From contig NZ_CP059600.1 in NCBI RefSeq assembly GCF_022369475.1, forward strand, positions 1,054,001 through 1,118,000: a stretch of 64,000 bases of DNA, in the 5' to 3' direction. The translations under genes and the position numbers were made by a program. Shown piece after piece: positions 28,246 through 37,752 of the stretch; position 1 is the first letter of the stretch, and each line of letters starts with the position of its first letter. A model generated the notes under the pieces. It was not told the origin of the DNA. It searched no databases and saw only the letters and a list, made by a program, of their open reading frames with translations. This stretch comes from Campylobacter sp. RM12651 (lineage in GTDB: Bacteria > Campylobacterota > Campylobacteria > Campylobacterales > Campylobacteraceae).

Positions 28246-29970
28246 TTATTCTTCATCATAGTTTATATAAGAATAAATAATCTTTTGAACAAAGTTATCT
28301 TCAATACTAAAACATTTTTTTAAAATATTACATATGTCTTGTTCTGAATATTTATAGAATTTTAACCTAAAACTTATATCTAAAATTCCACCATTAATAC
28401 AATCCATTTCTATTGTTGTTGGCTTGTTGTGCCAAGCAGAAAAAGTATCATATGTTTTTGAATTAATAGTGAGTTTGTCATATGTAACCCAAATTGGTAA
28501 AAAATTATTATCCTTATCTTTAACACACGACGATAAAAATTTAAATGATATTTTCCCACTTAAATGCGTTTTAATTTTTAAATTAAAATCACTAGTTTCT
28601 ATTTTATTATTATAAATTATCATCCCCTTTCCATTTGATGCATCATACCATTTAGGATATTCAACTACAACTCCATTGCTACAATTTGTGTCAAATTCTT
28701 GATGGTTATTTTCCATAAACACATCAATTCTAAAAGTTTTTAGTGTTTTTAAAATTTTTTTAATCTCTATTAGATCTTTGCTATCATTATTTTCATGTTG
28801 AATTGCTTTTTCATAATATTCATTAGACACATCTACTGCAAAATCTACATCTGGCAATATTTTACTCAAGTCCTTGTTGACTATTATATCATTAGCATAA
28901 ATCTCATATATTTCATCTAAAGTTAATTTTAAAGATTTACTACATAAAAATAAAGAAATAAAATCTAAAAAATCTATTTTACAAGTATCGTTAAAAGTTG
29001 CACTTGTATGCTCACCCCATTCAGTTTCTTCTTTTTCATTGTCAAAATAATGCAATTTTGTACTATTATCAATTAAAAAATCATTTTGAACAGTTGAGAA
29101 TTGATTAAAATACGAAAACGCTTTTACTAGATTATTTTTATCATTAGATATTTTTATCAATGAATATGTCCCATAATATCTATCCGGTACTATAGATAAT
29201 TTATCATCTTTATTCCAAGTATGTATACCAACTATAAACCAACCACTATATTTTGATAACTTTGCTATTTCAGTATCTTTATTTAATCTTAAAACCTTTT
29301 CACAATAGCATGAATTTTTATGCACCAAATCAGAATCTTTAGAAAATATATCTTCATAGTTTATTATTTTGAATTCTAAATCTAATAAATTTACATCATT
29401 AGGATTTGGCATATCAATTAAATTATAATTTTTAATTATATTAGCTCCTATTTTTCTCATTATACTATTTAAAGGATGATTAGCATCTGGTTTTTTAAAA
29501 AATTCAAACAAATTTTTAGATATCATGTATTGTTGCATATCAACAACGCTAATATCATACAAATTACAATAGGATTTATGTATGTTATAAATAACTTTAT
29601 GATTGATATTATTTTCATCATAGAGTGGTTGAGAAATTAGTAAAGATACGACTTTAGTTTTTAATTTAGATAATTCATTATAAAGATAATGAGCATTTCT
29701 TTCTATCATGCTTATATTGTATCTAGAATATAAATATTTAATAAAATCATTCAAATAAGCATCTATAATAACCAAATCAAAAGTTTTTATCTTATCAATA
29801 TTGCGTGTTAGTTCATAAAGTCTATGTGCAGAACCTGGGCCCCCAAGAGATAAATTTAAAAATTCATGATTACCCCCCCCCACAATATTAGAATTTAAAG
29901 TATCCTTTAAACCACGTTGCAAGCCTTCAAGCATTACACCATTACTACCACCGATCAAACAAACCTTCAT
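28246..29970 (-). CDS. SGNH-hydrolase-like capsule protein with C-terminal WH-K domain, phase-variable
   Basis: A 574-residue protein. Residues 1-180 carry all four SGNH positions: S9 in IGGSNG, G43/G44 in SLGGPG, N74 in DAYLND, and D162/H165 in DANHPLN. Such enzymes add or remove acetyl or other acyl groups on glycans. Residues about 200-400 match nothing I know. Residues about 405-555 are a beta-rich domain shared with two other capsule proteins here (PKWYDASNGKG ... LPIWVTYDKLTIN ... WHNKP ... YSEQDI). A G9 tract encodes V30-G33, and in the form seen the frame is open, so the gene is ON. One base more or less truncates it soon after residue 33. SD AAGGAAATTAA before the ATG. Confidence 0.7.
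   Translation of the reverse strand: MKVCLIGGSNGVMLEGLQRGLKDTLNSNIVGGGNHEFLNLSLGGPGSAHRLYELTRNIDKIKTFDLVIIDAYLNDFIKYLYSRYNISMIERNAHYLYNELSKLKTKVVSLLISQPLYDENNINHKVIYNIHKSYCNLYDISVVDMQQYMISKNLFEFFKKPDANHPLNSIMRKIGANIIKNYNLIDMPNPNDVNLLDLEFKIINYEDIFSKDSDLVHKNSCYCEKVLRLNKDTEIAKLSKYSGWFIVGIHTWNKDDKLSIVPDRYYGTYSLIKISNDKNNLVKAFSYFNQFSTVQNDFLIDNSTKLHYFDNEKEETEWGEHTSATFNDTCKIDFLDFISLFLCSKSLKLTLDEIYEIYANDIIVNKDLSKILPDVDFAVDVSNEYYEKAIQHENNDSKDLIEIKKILKTLKTFRIDVFMENNHQEFDTNCSNGVVVEYPKWYDASNGKGMIIYNNKIETSDFNLKIKTHLSGKISFKFLSSCVKDKDNNFLPIWVTYDKLTINSKTYDTFSAWHNKPTTIEMDCINGGILDISFRLKFYKYSEQDICNILKKCFSIEDNFVQKIIYSYINYDEE
29873..29881 (-). repeat. G9 phase-variation tract in the SGNH gene
   Basis: Nine G on the coding strand (C9 as shown) at codons 30-33, flanked by T before and TA after. 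It is in frame in this sequence, giving the ON state. Tracts of this length slip readily in Campylobacter. Confidence 0.85.
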
Positions 29971-29984
29971 TTAATTTCCTTTTT

Positions 29985-31412
29985 TTATTTAATAATTTCA
30001 ACAATCTGACTTAAATAATCTTTATCTTTACACTCCGGAACATTCCTTTGATTTATTTCATTAACATACTTGCCAGGTACAGGACCTCTTTGACCAAATC
30101 CACGTAAGGAACATTCATAAATTATATCTAAATGACCTATATCAAGAGCTCTATACCCCCCCCCAACAGTTAAGTCATACGCTAACACCGTAGCTGTTGG
30201 TCCTAAAGCTATTAAAAATAAATGACTATTATCTATTTTATTGCAAGCTTTTAATATATCATCGTATTTATCAAAAGCATTTTCTTTAGGACACAGTATT
30301 CTTTTGATACTTTTCACATTATCCAACAAATCATTACCTACGCCCATTCTTGTTGCTTCACCCTCGACAATAACTATATCTTTATCTTTCCATATATTTT
30401 TAAATTTCAATACATTACTTACGTTTCTTGTTATCTCAGCATTCCCATAATTTTTATTATAATTTACAATAGTATTATATAATTCTCTTTTAGTTTTTAC
30501 TACAAAATGTAACCAAGTAGATTCATCTTTAATATCAAAACTATAACAATTGTTATAATGAGGACTTATACAAGTAAACACACTATCATTATTATTTTGA
30601 ATTATTTCTATCAGTCTATTTGATAGTTGTAAATTATATTTTTGAAACCCAACTTCAAATTTACCAAACATTAAACCTATTTCTCCATCTCCAAATCTAA
30701 CTAATGACCTATTTGATTTTACAAGCTCATCCATTGTAGAATCTAAACTTAAAATTTTTAATTTTGGTTGCAAATATGTCTTAATATTTTGTAATTCATT
30801 TTCTAAATAAATTATTTTTTTTATCAAATATTCATTTAGATTATCTTTGTTATTGAAAGAACTTATTTCTTGCACAATTTCTAAAATAGCTTGATTGATA
30901 TTCTTATCAGTATGTATTTTTAAAATTTTAGCAATGTCTTGTAATTCAGACCTATTATAGCTATATAATTCTAACTTTAAATCTAATTCTACTATATCGT
31001 CTTTTTTTGCAGACAAATTTGACATGATATCTAAACTTTTATTATGCCATAAAGCTACTTTTTCATCTAGCATTTCTTGTTTATTAATTTTAAATGATTT
31101 ATATACTACATAAATAGGGTACGGGCTATCATCTAGCATTATTAGACTATTTTTTAAATTAATTTTTAATTTACAATCGCAATTGACTTTAATTTTAATA
31201 CTATCATCCAATATATTATTAAATATAATAGCACCTTTTGAATTAATTTTGTTTAACCACTCTGGATATATAATTTTTGTGTTTGTATCATTACCAACAA
31301 ACTCAATTATATTTTTACCATCTATATTATTTTTTAGCTCGGTCGCTAATATATCTAAGCGATAACTAGATATTGTCTTATATATTTTTTCTTTTAATTC
31401 TCTAACTTCCAT
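29985..31412 (-). CDS. GT-D-type glycosyltransferase with N-terminal WH-K domain, phase-variable
   Basis: A 475-residue protein. Residues about 12-175 form the WH-K domain (YPEWLNKINSKGAII ... PIYVVYKSFKIN ... LWHNKS ... YNRSELQDI). Residues about 225-475 match the GT-D fold family (DUF1792, SP_1767-like): RSLVRFGDGEIGLM with the DXE metal motif, IVEGEATRMGVGNDLL, LCPKENAFDKYDDIL, FLIALGPTATVLAYDL and ALDIGHLDIIYE. GT-D enzymes transfer hexoses onto glycans. A G9 tract encodes G417-G419, inside the last conserved motif; the frame is intact, so ON. SD GAGGT precedes the ATG at 31412. It is 12 bp after the preceding gene and 14 bp before the SGNH gene. Confidence 0.8.
   Translation of the reverse strand: MEVRELKEKIYKTISSYRLDILATELKNNIDGKNIIEFVGNDTNTKIIYPEWLNKINSKGAIIFNNILDDSIKIKVNCDCKLKINLKNSLIMLDDSPYPIYVVYKSFKINKQEMLDEKVALWHNKSLDIMSNLSAKKDDIVELDLKLELYSYNRSELQDIAKILKIHTDKNINQAILEIVQEISSFNNKDNLNEYLIKKIIYLENELQNIKTYLQPKLKILSLDSTMDELVKSNRSLVRFGDGEIGLMFGKFEVGFQKYNLQLSNRLIEIIQNNNDSVFTCISPHYNNCYSFDIKDESTWLHFVVKTKRELYNTIVNYNKNYGNAEITRNVSNVLKFKNIWKDKDIVIVEGEATRMGVGNDLLDNVKSIKRILCPKENAFDKYDDILKACNKIDNSHLFLIALGPTATVLAYDLTVGGGYRALDIGHLDIIYECSLRGFGQRGPVPGKYVNEINQRNVPECKDKDYLSQIVEIIK
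30156..30164 (-). repeat. G9 phase-variation tract in the GT-D gene
   Basis: Nine G on the coding strand, exactly codons 417-419, flanked by T before and TAT after. A change of one base would remove the GHLDIIYE motif and so inactivate the enzyme. Confidence 0.85.
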
Positions 31413-31424
31413 ATCTACCTCTAT

Positions 31425-32762
31425 TTAATTTAATTTTTCTTTTAATTGTTCAATTTCTTTTATTAACTTTGCGTTTTCTTCTTTGATAAGGTCTAGGATT
31501 TCTCGTCTAGTATTAAATTTTACATACTTCAAACCTAAGAAATAATATCTTGTTTTATATTTTTCTCTTGTGATTGAGAAAATACGATTTGGTTGTTTTA
31601 ATTTAGTTGATTTTTCATACTCCAGTCTGTTTTTAATAATATTTTCAATAATATTATTTATATCTTTAGGCTCTACTCCACTAGAAAGCTTAATTATTAA
31701 TTCTTTTAGTTCACTTTTAGTATAAGGATATGGTGCTTTGGTTACCTCTATGTCTATCATCTCATTATCCTTAACCTTCATTTCATAGGTAAAAGCTTTA
31801 TCATGCCAAGTAGTAATAGGCTCCCTTAAAATCTCTTTTCCATTTATCTTGATTGATTGATAGTTGACATACAAAGGAATCATTTTATTATTATATTTTC
31901 TATAAATTCCCATAAACTTAAACACTAAATTACCATTACATCTAGTTTTAATTTGAAAACTATCTTTATAGTTTTTACTAGCTAAAATTGCTCCTATACC
32001 ATTATTATCTGCAAACCAGCTAGGGGTACTTATACTTATATTTGAACTATGATTTAACAATCTTATATTGTTTTTATATGTTCTCACATTTCTTATATTA
32101 ATTTTAAAATATTTACTACCAATATAATCTACTTCTAATTTAATTATTTGTTTATTTAATACATATTTTTTTATCTTATATGAAGTATTTTTAGTAATAT
32201 TTAATGGCTTTTGCAAAAGATTTTTACCATTTATTTTAATCTGATTATAAATAATATTTTCATTATCACAAAATAAATCTATAACAAGTAGGCCACTATT
32301 GATTATTATAAATTCAATAATATTATTATTGCCAAAAATACTATAACCGTTACTTTTTTCTGTTGATATACTTATATGTTTATTTATCTTTTGAATAATA
32401 TCAATATTGTTTTTGTTAATACCAAAATTTTTTACATCAATACGACTTGAACTTAATACACTTAAATATGTTAAATATTCATCCTTAATATTAAAATTAT
32501 CAAAATTATTTGATTTAAAATTTATTTCTTTTTCTGCAATTTTCATCCATTCATAATACAATTCTCTAATATTAAAATCATATTGTTCTATATTTTTAAT
32601 ATTCCAAGGCTTCAAATCTGTGTTATAATGAATTATTTTTGCATATTTTACTAATTTTTTTTCTTCTAAAAATATATTTTGATTAAAAAATAAATAATTC
32701 CATTGATAGTTCCATATGATTTCTAATAATTTCTTACGACCTTGACAAGCCATATTTAACAA
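31425..32762 (-). CDS. 3' part of a frameshifted GT2-GT2-GT8 glycosyltransferase
   Basis: This 445-residue frame is not a gene of its own. Its first codons continue a GT8 domain in mid-motif. Reading the same frame upstream through 32763-32837 gives a sensible GT8 segment ending YPDQDLLNMACQG, and after it come WNYQWNYLFF and HYNTDLKPW, the classical GT8 C-terminus. The upstream gene ends in the preceding GT8 part, so one base is missing at the A6 tract 32841-32846. After GT8 (to about residue 75) come an 'IRNV' domain (about 105-235), a WH-K domain (about 240-375; PSWFADNNGIG ... IPLYVNYQSIKIN ... WHDKA) and a short coiled coil. No ribosome-binding site supports a separate start. Confidence 0.8.
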   Translation of the reverse strand: MLNMACQGRKKLLEIIWNYQWNYLFFNQNIFLEEKKLVKYAKIIHYNTDLKPWNIKNIEQYDFNIRELYYEWMKIAEKEINFKSNNFDNFNIKDEYLTYLSVLSSSRIDVKNFGINKNNIDIIQKINKHISISTEKSNGYSIFGNNNIIEFIIINSGLLVIDLFCDNENIIYNQIKINGKNLLQKPLNITKNTSYKIKKYVLNKQIIKLEVDYIGSKYFKINIRNVRTYKNNIRLLNHSSNISISTPSWFADNNGIGAILASKNYKDSFQIKTRCNGNLVFKFMGIYRKYNNKMIPLYVNYQSIKINGKEILREPITTWHDKAFTYEMKVKDNEMIDIEVTKAPYPYTKSELKELIIKLSSGVEPKDINNIIENIIKNRLEYEKSTKLKQPNRIFSITREKYKTRYYFLGLKYVKFNTRREILDLIKEENAKLIKEIEQLKEKLN

Positions 32763-32833
32763 ATCTTGATCTGGATATTCTAAATCTCTATACTTATCAA
32801 TTAATTCAAAACATTTATTTTTAATTTTTTCAA

Positions 32834-35224
32834 TTATAAATTTTTTGTATCAATCAACAATACACCAGAATTAATATATTCATTTTTGTTCATATTTAAT
32901 TGTTTTATTTTTTTTTCATACTTATCTACAGGATTGATGATAGCACCTAATATATTACCTTCTAAATCAATATTATAAAATTCAGATATGTCACCTTTTA
33001 TAAGAATATCACAATCTAAGTAAATAATTTTTTCATAACTTTTAAGGATTTCAGGAGCTAAAATTCTATAATACATCTCTATACTGAAATGATTTGTACT
33101 ATATAAATTATATTGCTGAATATAATTAAAAACATCTATAAATTCTATATATATATTATCTTTTATTTTTGTATTAAAAATCTTATCCATACTATCTTTT
33201 TTTAAGTTACTATAAAAAATAAATATATGATATTCATCATTATTATTTACAGTATTAGATAATGATTTCAAAGCTACTCTCAAATAATCCACATAATAGT
33301 CATTAGTCGCAAAAATAACTGGTATATAATTTTTAGAAAAAACTATATTTTTTATTTGTTCTACAACTTTAATATCAATTAGATCTACACTAAATATTTT
33401 ATCCTGCATACACTCATCTTTAAGTAATTTTCTAAAAATTCCCCTATCTTTTAAAGAAATCCTATTTTTATAAAAGTAAATATAAGAATTATATTTTCTT
33501 AACAACAAGATATTATATAGGTATTGAAACTTACTATTTTTTTTCATAATGTTAAATACATGTTGTTGCTCCAAGAAGATAGTATAAACACAAGATTTTT
33601 TAAACATTGAAGCTTCTTCATTATCTTGTCTGTAATAGTAAAAAGCTTCATCTAAATACATTATTTTATCTGCTAAATAAGTGGTACAATAATCAAATCC
33701 TATATCTTGATGTGATGCTCCTGGAGTTTCATTGAAAGTAATATAATTGCTATCTAAAAAAACTTTTTTAAATATTCCTGTTGGGTTTATCACAAAACCT
33801 AGCTTATCTTTATCATTAACTCCATTAAAAATTTTGTTATAACAATTATCATTTATAACTTTATTTAGAGTACTAACATTGTTTTTGTATATATAATAGT
33901 TTGATTTTAATACATCCAAATCATTTTCTTTAGCGACTTTATAAAGTCTTTTATACATATCTAAAGCTATGAAATCATCAGGTTCAACTATGCCTATATA
34001 TTCACTATTAGCAACACGTAAACCACAGTTCATAGAATTTCCATATCCTGTATTAATCTTATCAATTATTTTAATATTTCTATGCCTATTTGCAAAATCA
34101 TTTAATATATCTAAAGAATTATCACTTGAGCCATCATTAACGCAAATAATTTCAATATAATCAAAAGTCTGACTAGTTATAGAATTTAAACATTCTTGTA
34201 AATACTTAGATACATTAAATATAGGAATAATTATAGAAACTTTTGCTTTCTCTAAGTTAGTATAAATTTTGCAATATCTTTTAAGTGAAAGTTCAACTAA
34301 TTTTTGTTTGACTAAATTTATGTCATCATTGTCTACATTTTTAATCTTTCCCCAATACTCCTTTTTCAATCTCATTAGGCTTAAATCGTAAAGTTTATTT
34401 AAATTATTCTTATTTGTATAATCTAAAATTTCTAAAAATGCGTTCAAAATATCAATTACTCTACTATTGTCCCAAGTGACTGTTTTATGCTCCATTCTGT
34501 AAGTATAAGTATGAGATTTTACAACATATATTTTTTTTGCACAATCCATAGCCTTAATCATAAAAATAGGATCTTGATATCTTTTATAATTTGGAAAAAA
34601 TATATTATTTTTTAAAACCATCTTTCTACTATAAATAAACCTTTGAAAGCCATAATCAAACTGATAGTCTGAATAGTCCATTATCCCATCATATTTAAAT
34701 AAATCTTTATTGTTATCCTTTTGATAGCACTCTTTTTTATTTTCATCGTATATCAATAACGATCCGCCACAAATTAGTACATTATTTAAAATTGCTTTTT
34801 GATATAAAATTAAAATCACATTATTGTCTGGATAATAATCATCAGGATCAATGAATGCTAAAAATTCCCCTTTTGCTTTTTGTATCCCCTCATTTCTTGA
34901 ATACCCTACTCCACAATTTATCCTGCTAACAACAAAGATGCGATTATCTTTAGCTGCATATTCTTTTAAGATTTCTAGCGAATTATCAGTTGAACCATCA
35001 TCTACACATATTATTTCTATTTCTTTTAAGCTTTGGTTTATTACACTATCTAAACACTCTCTTAAATATTTTTCAGTGTTATATACTGGGATTATTACTG
35101 ATACTTTTGGGATATAATCAATCTTATTTTTAATCAAAATAGTAGCTTTTGTATCAGGGTCACCTTCAGCGTTTTTAACTATAATTTGATTTTCTGACAA
35201 AGTCATTGATAAAAAATCACTCAT
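32834..35224 (-). CDS. 5' part of a frameshifted GT2-GT2-GT8 glycosyltransferase
   Basis: A 796-residue frame containing two complete GT2 domains. The first (about 36-270) has VSVIIPVYNTEKYLRECL and DDGSTDN ... AFIDPDDYY; the second (about 328-560) has VSIIIPIFNVSKYLQECL and VNDGSSDNSLDIL ... GIVEPDDF. The first 100 residues of a GT8 domain follow (IPVIFATNDYYVDYL, then the metal motif IIYLDCDILIKGD near 735). The stop at 32834 falls inside GT8, and the rest of GT8 is in the next frame, so the product as read lacks the catalytic C-terminus of GT8; the two GT2 domains may still work. Residues 16-95 are encoded by a 238-bp stretch identical to one in the other GT2 gene. It overlaps glf by ATGA. 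Confidence 0.8.
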   Translation of the reverse strand: MSDFLSMTLSENQIIVKNAEGDPDTKATILIKNKIDYIPKVSVIIPVYNTEKYLRECLDSVINQSLKEIEIICVDDGSTDNSLEILKEYAAKDNRIFVVSRINCGVGYSRNEGIQKAKGEFLAFIDPDDYYPDNNVILILYQKAILNNVLICGGSLLIYDENKKECYQKDNNKDLFKYDGIMDYSDYQFDYGFQRFIYSRKMVLKNNIFFPNYKRYQDPIFMIKAMDCAKKIYVVKSHTYTYRMEHKTVTWDNSRVIDILNAFLEILDYTNKNNLNKLYDLSLMRLKKEYWGKIKNVDNDDINLVKQKLVELSLKRYCKIYTNLEKAKVSIIIPIFNVSKYLQECLNSITSQTFDYIEIICVNDGSSDNSLDILNDFANRHRNIKIIDKINTGYGNSMNCGLRVANSEYIGIVEPDDFIALDMYKRLYKVAKENDLDVLKSNYYIYKNNVSTLNKVINDNCYNKIFNGVNDKDKLGFVINPTGIFKKVFLDSNYITFNETPGASHQDIGFDYCTTYLADKIMYLDEAFYYYRQDNEEASMFKKSCVYTIFLEQQHVFNIMKKNSKFQYLYNILLLRKYNSYIYFYKNRISLKDRGIFRKLLKDECMQDKIFSVDLIDIKVVEQIKNIVFSKNYIPVIFATNDYYVDYLRVALKSLSNTVNNNDEYHIFIFYSNLKKDSMDKIFNTKIKDNIYIEFIDVFNYIQQYNLYSTNHFSIEMYYRILAPEILKSYEKIIYLDCDILIKGDISEFYNIDLEGNILGAIINPVDKYEKKIKQLNMNKNEYINSGVLLIDTKNL
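32841..32846 (-). repeat. A6 tract at the frameshift point
   Basis: The coding strand reads GAT ACA AAA AAT TTA TAA here. One additional A gives GAT ACA AAA AAA TTT ATA ATT GAA and joins the two GT frames without any gap. The tract is short for slippage, so an assembly or sequencing error is also possible. Confidence 0.75.
34944..35181 (-). repeat. 238-bp direct repeat, copy 1 (GT2-GT2-GT8 gene)
   Basis: Identical base for base to 37496-37733 as read by eye (offset 2552). It encodes the N-terminal linker and the first two-thirds of a GT2 nucleotide-binding half. Same orientation as copy 2, with glf and the rest of one glycosyltransferase between them. Confidence 0.9.
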
Positions 35225-36360
35225 TTATTACTTCCTTTTACATTAAAGATATTCTCAAATACTTCAAAAGCACCAAGGATAGTTCTATTCATATCATAAT
35301 ATTTATAAGCTCCTAGTCTTCCTAAAAAATAAATATTTTCTAATAATATAGCTTCTTGTAAGTATTTGTTATATAAAGCAGTATTTGAATTATTTAAAAT
35401 TGGATAAATTCTTTCATTCTTTCCTATTTCAAATTCTTTAGGATATTCAAACGATAAAACTGTTTTATTAGATTGTTCTTTTAAAAAATATTTATACTCA
35501 GCTATTCTAGTAAAATCATAATTGTTAGGATAATTAACCACCGGAGCATTTTGAAATTTATCAATATCATAAGTTGTAATTTTAATATCTAGACTTCTAT
35601 AAGGTAGTTTTCCAAATTTATATTCAAAAAATTCTTCAATAGCTCCAGTATAAAATATTCTATCAAAATGTTTTTCATTTATATTTTTATAGTCTGTGTT
35701 TAGTCTTATTTCTATATTTTTATGAGATAACATATTTTCAAACATCTTAGTATAACCATTAAGAGGTATACCTTGGTATTTTTCTTGAAAATACCTATTA
35801 TCTCTACCTATAAAAACTGGAACCGATCCGGTAACAGATGGATCTAACTCTTCAGGCTTAAAGCCCCATTGTTTAATAGTATATTCCTTAAAAATTTTTT
35901 CATATATAAAATCTGCTAATAATTTCAAATCTTTATCATCTGTTTGTAATAGCTCAAGTATCTTTATCTTTACGTTATATCCAAATTTTTCTATAAGTTT
36001 ATTTTCTAATTTTTTTGCCAACTGCTCAGGAAATACAATATACAATGAATTTAAGTTAAATGGAACTGGTACTTCATTGCCGTCTACTATGCCTAAAACA
36101 TTATGCATAAAAGGCATCCATTCGGTATATTTTGATAAAAAATCCCAAACTTCTTTATTATTAGTTCTAAAAATATGAGGGCCGTACTTATGAACTGTAA
36201 TGCCTGTATCTATATCTTTATAATCATAACAAGTACCTGCTATATGGTCTTTTCTATCTATAATAACAACTTTTTCATCCAATTCGTTGGCTATTTTATT
36301 TGCCATTACAGCACCACTTAAACCACATCCTACTATTAAATTTAGTTTTTCTTTACTCAT
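35221..36360 (-). CDS. glf: UDP-galactopyranose mutase
   Basis: A 379-residue FAD enzyme. The dinucleotide fold is IVGCGLSGAVMAN at the N-terminus; HKYGPHIFRTNNKEVW holds the conserved His/Arg region, and KQWGF, NYPNNYDFTRI and EYPKEFE follow in family order. It ring-contracts UDP-Galp to UDP-Galf, so galactofuranose is expected in the capsule. ATG start one base after the GT2 gene's stop, and ATGA overlap at its other end. It lies exactly between the two copies of the 238-bp repeat. Confidence 0.95.
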   Translation of the reverse strand: MSKEKLNLIVGCGLSGAVMANKIANELDEKVVIIDRKDHIAGTCYDYKDIDTGITVHKYGPHIFRTNNKEVWDFLSKYTEWMPFMHNVLGIVDGNEVPVPFNLNSLYIVFPEQLAKKLENKLIEKFGYNVKIKILELLQTDDKDLKLLADFIYEKIFKEYTIKQWGFKPEELDPSVTGSVPVFIGRDNRYFQEKYQGIPLNGYTKMFENMLSHKNIEIRLNTDYKNINEKHFDRIFYTGAIEEFFEYKFGKLPYRSLDIKITTYDIDKFQNAPVVNYPNNYDFTRIAEYKYFLKEQSNKTVLSFEYPKEFEIGKNERIYPILNNSNTALYNKYLQEAILLENIYFLGRLGAYKYYDMNRTILGAFEVFENIFNVKGSNK

Positions 36361-37752
36361 TTATATTCCTTTTATTTTTACCAATTCAACACTATTTTTT
36401 TTATTTTTTACATTTCTTATATTTACTTTAAAATCTTGTTTAACGTTTGTAATTCCTAATCTAAATTCCAATTTCAAAATATCACCATTTTTAACTTTTA
36501 ATTTATATCTATAAGGAGAATTATCAGTTGTAATAACCGGAAGTATACTTATTATCTCATCGTTGATTTTTATTAAGTTATATCTTGTAGCTTTATAAAA
36601 GCCATTGCTCAAAATAGACCTAAAAGTTATATTAAATAACCCACTTTCTATAGCTTTTAGATATATCACACAATCACCACTACCTTCAATGCTTATGCCA
36701 TTGCCTTTGTCATTAGAAAGTATCTTTGGATATGAATAATAAAAGTTATTAAATTTCGTTTGTTGTGGCTTGTAAGCTATTACAAAATCATTAAAATTTA
36801 TCAAATCTCTATCATTAAAGCATCTATAAGATATAGTTTTTAGCTCATCAAAAACATCTTCACTTAGCTTATCTAAATTATTTATAAATTGTGATTTAAT
36901 TTTCATAAAAATATATTTCAATATAATTTGTTTATGTTTTAAATCCACTTTTTCTATATTCTTAAACTGCCTTATTAAATCAACTAAATTATCAGCTCTA
37001 AGCTGCATTAAAGAATTAACATGATTTCTTCTATATATAATCAATTCTTTATTTGATATATAAAGACTATTGAGATTATTTATGCACTTTATGAAAAAAC
37101 TAACATCATTAACACATTTAAGATTATCAAATTTTATATCAAATTTTTCTATAAAACTAGCTTTATATATACCACTCCAAGCACTATCAGGAAGATTTAA
37201 AAGTAAATCTATCTTAGGATTTTTTATGAGTTTATTAAAGTACTTTTTATCAAGTTTTGATATCAAAATATAATCATTTTGATAATATAAGTCATTATAA
37301 TCATCATAAATTATATTTTTAAATTTAAACAATTCAACTTGATTTTTACAAGCTTCATTATAAAAATAATTAAGCTCACCACTCATGCAATCATCACTAT
37401 CTAAAAAATGATAATACTCTCCACTAGCTACCATCATACCAGCATTTCTTGCAACTCCAGCATATAGATTTTCTTGAGCTAAAACTGTAATACGGTTATC
37501 TTTAGCTGCATATTCTTTTAAGATTTCTAGCGAATTATCAGTTGAACCATCATCTACACATATTATTTCTATTTCTTTTAAGCTTTGGTTTATTACACTA
37601 TCTAAACACTCTCTTAAATATTTTTCAGTGTTATATACTGGGATTATTACTGATACTTTTGGGATATAATCAATCTTATTTTTAATCAAAATAGTAGCTT
37701 TTGTATCAGGGTCACCTTCAGCGTTTTTAACTACGATAACTGTTTGGCTCAA
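36361..37752 (-). CDS. GT2 glycosyltransferase with C-terminal 'IRNV' domain
   Basis: A 463-residue protein with a GT2 domain at about 25-250 (VSVIIPVYNTEKYLRECL, CVDDGSTDNSLEIL, and HFLDSDDCM as the metal-binding site) and a beta-rich domain at about 330-460. That end (FKVNIRNVKNKKNSVELV) closely resembles the middle of the split glycosyltransferase (FKINIRNVRTYKNNIRLL). Residues about 7-85 are identical to the other GT2 gene at DNA level. The start is TTG in a TTGA overlap with ugd. Donor sugar unknown. Confidence 0.8.
   Translation of the reverse strand: MSQTVIVVKNAEGDPDTKATILIKNKIDYIPKVSVIIPVYNTEKYLRECLDSVINQSLKEIEIICVDDGSTDNSLEILKEYAAKDNRITVLAQENLYAGVARNAGMMVASGEYYHFLDSDDCMSGELNYFYNEACKNQVELFKFKNIIYDDYNDLYYQNDYILISKLDKKYFNKLIKNPKIDLLLNLPDSAWSGIYKASFIEKFDIKFDNLKCVNDVSFFIKCINNLNSLYISNKELIIYRRNHVNSLMQLRADNLVDLIRQFKNIEKVDLKHKQIILKYIFMKIKSQFINNLDKLSEDVFDELKTISYRCFNDRDLINFNDFVIAYKPQQTKFNNFYYSYPKILSNDKGNGISIEGSGDCVIYLKAIESGLFNITFRSILSNGFYKATRYNLIKINDEIISILPVITTDNSPYRYKLKVKNGDILKLEFRLGITNVKQDFKVNIRNVKNKKNSVELVKIKGI
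37496..37733 (-). repeat. 238-bp direct repeat, copy 2 (GT2 gene)
   Basis: Perfect match to 34944-35181. The proteins diverge completely right after it (CGVGYSRNEG in one, LYAGVARNAG in the other), so the identity stops abruptly, as expected from recent recombination or gene conversion. Confidence 0.9.
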
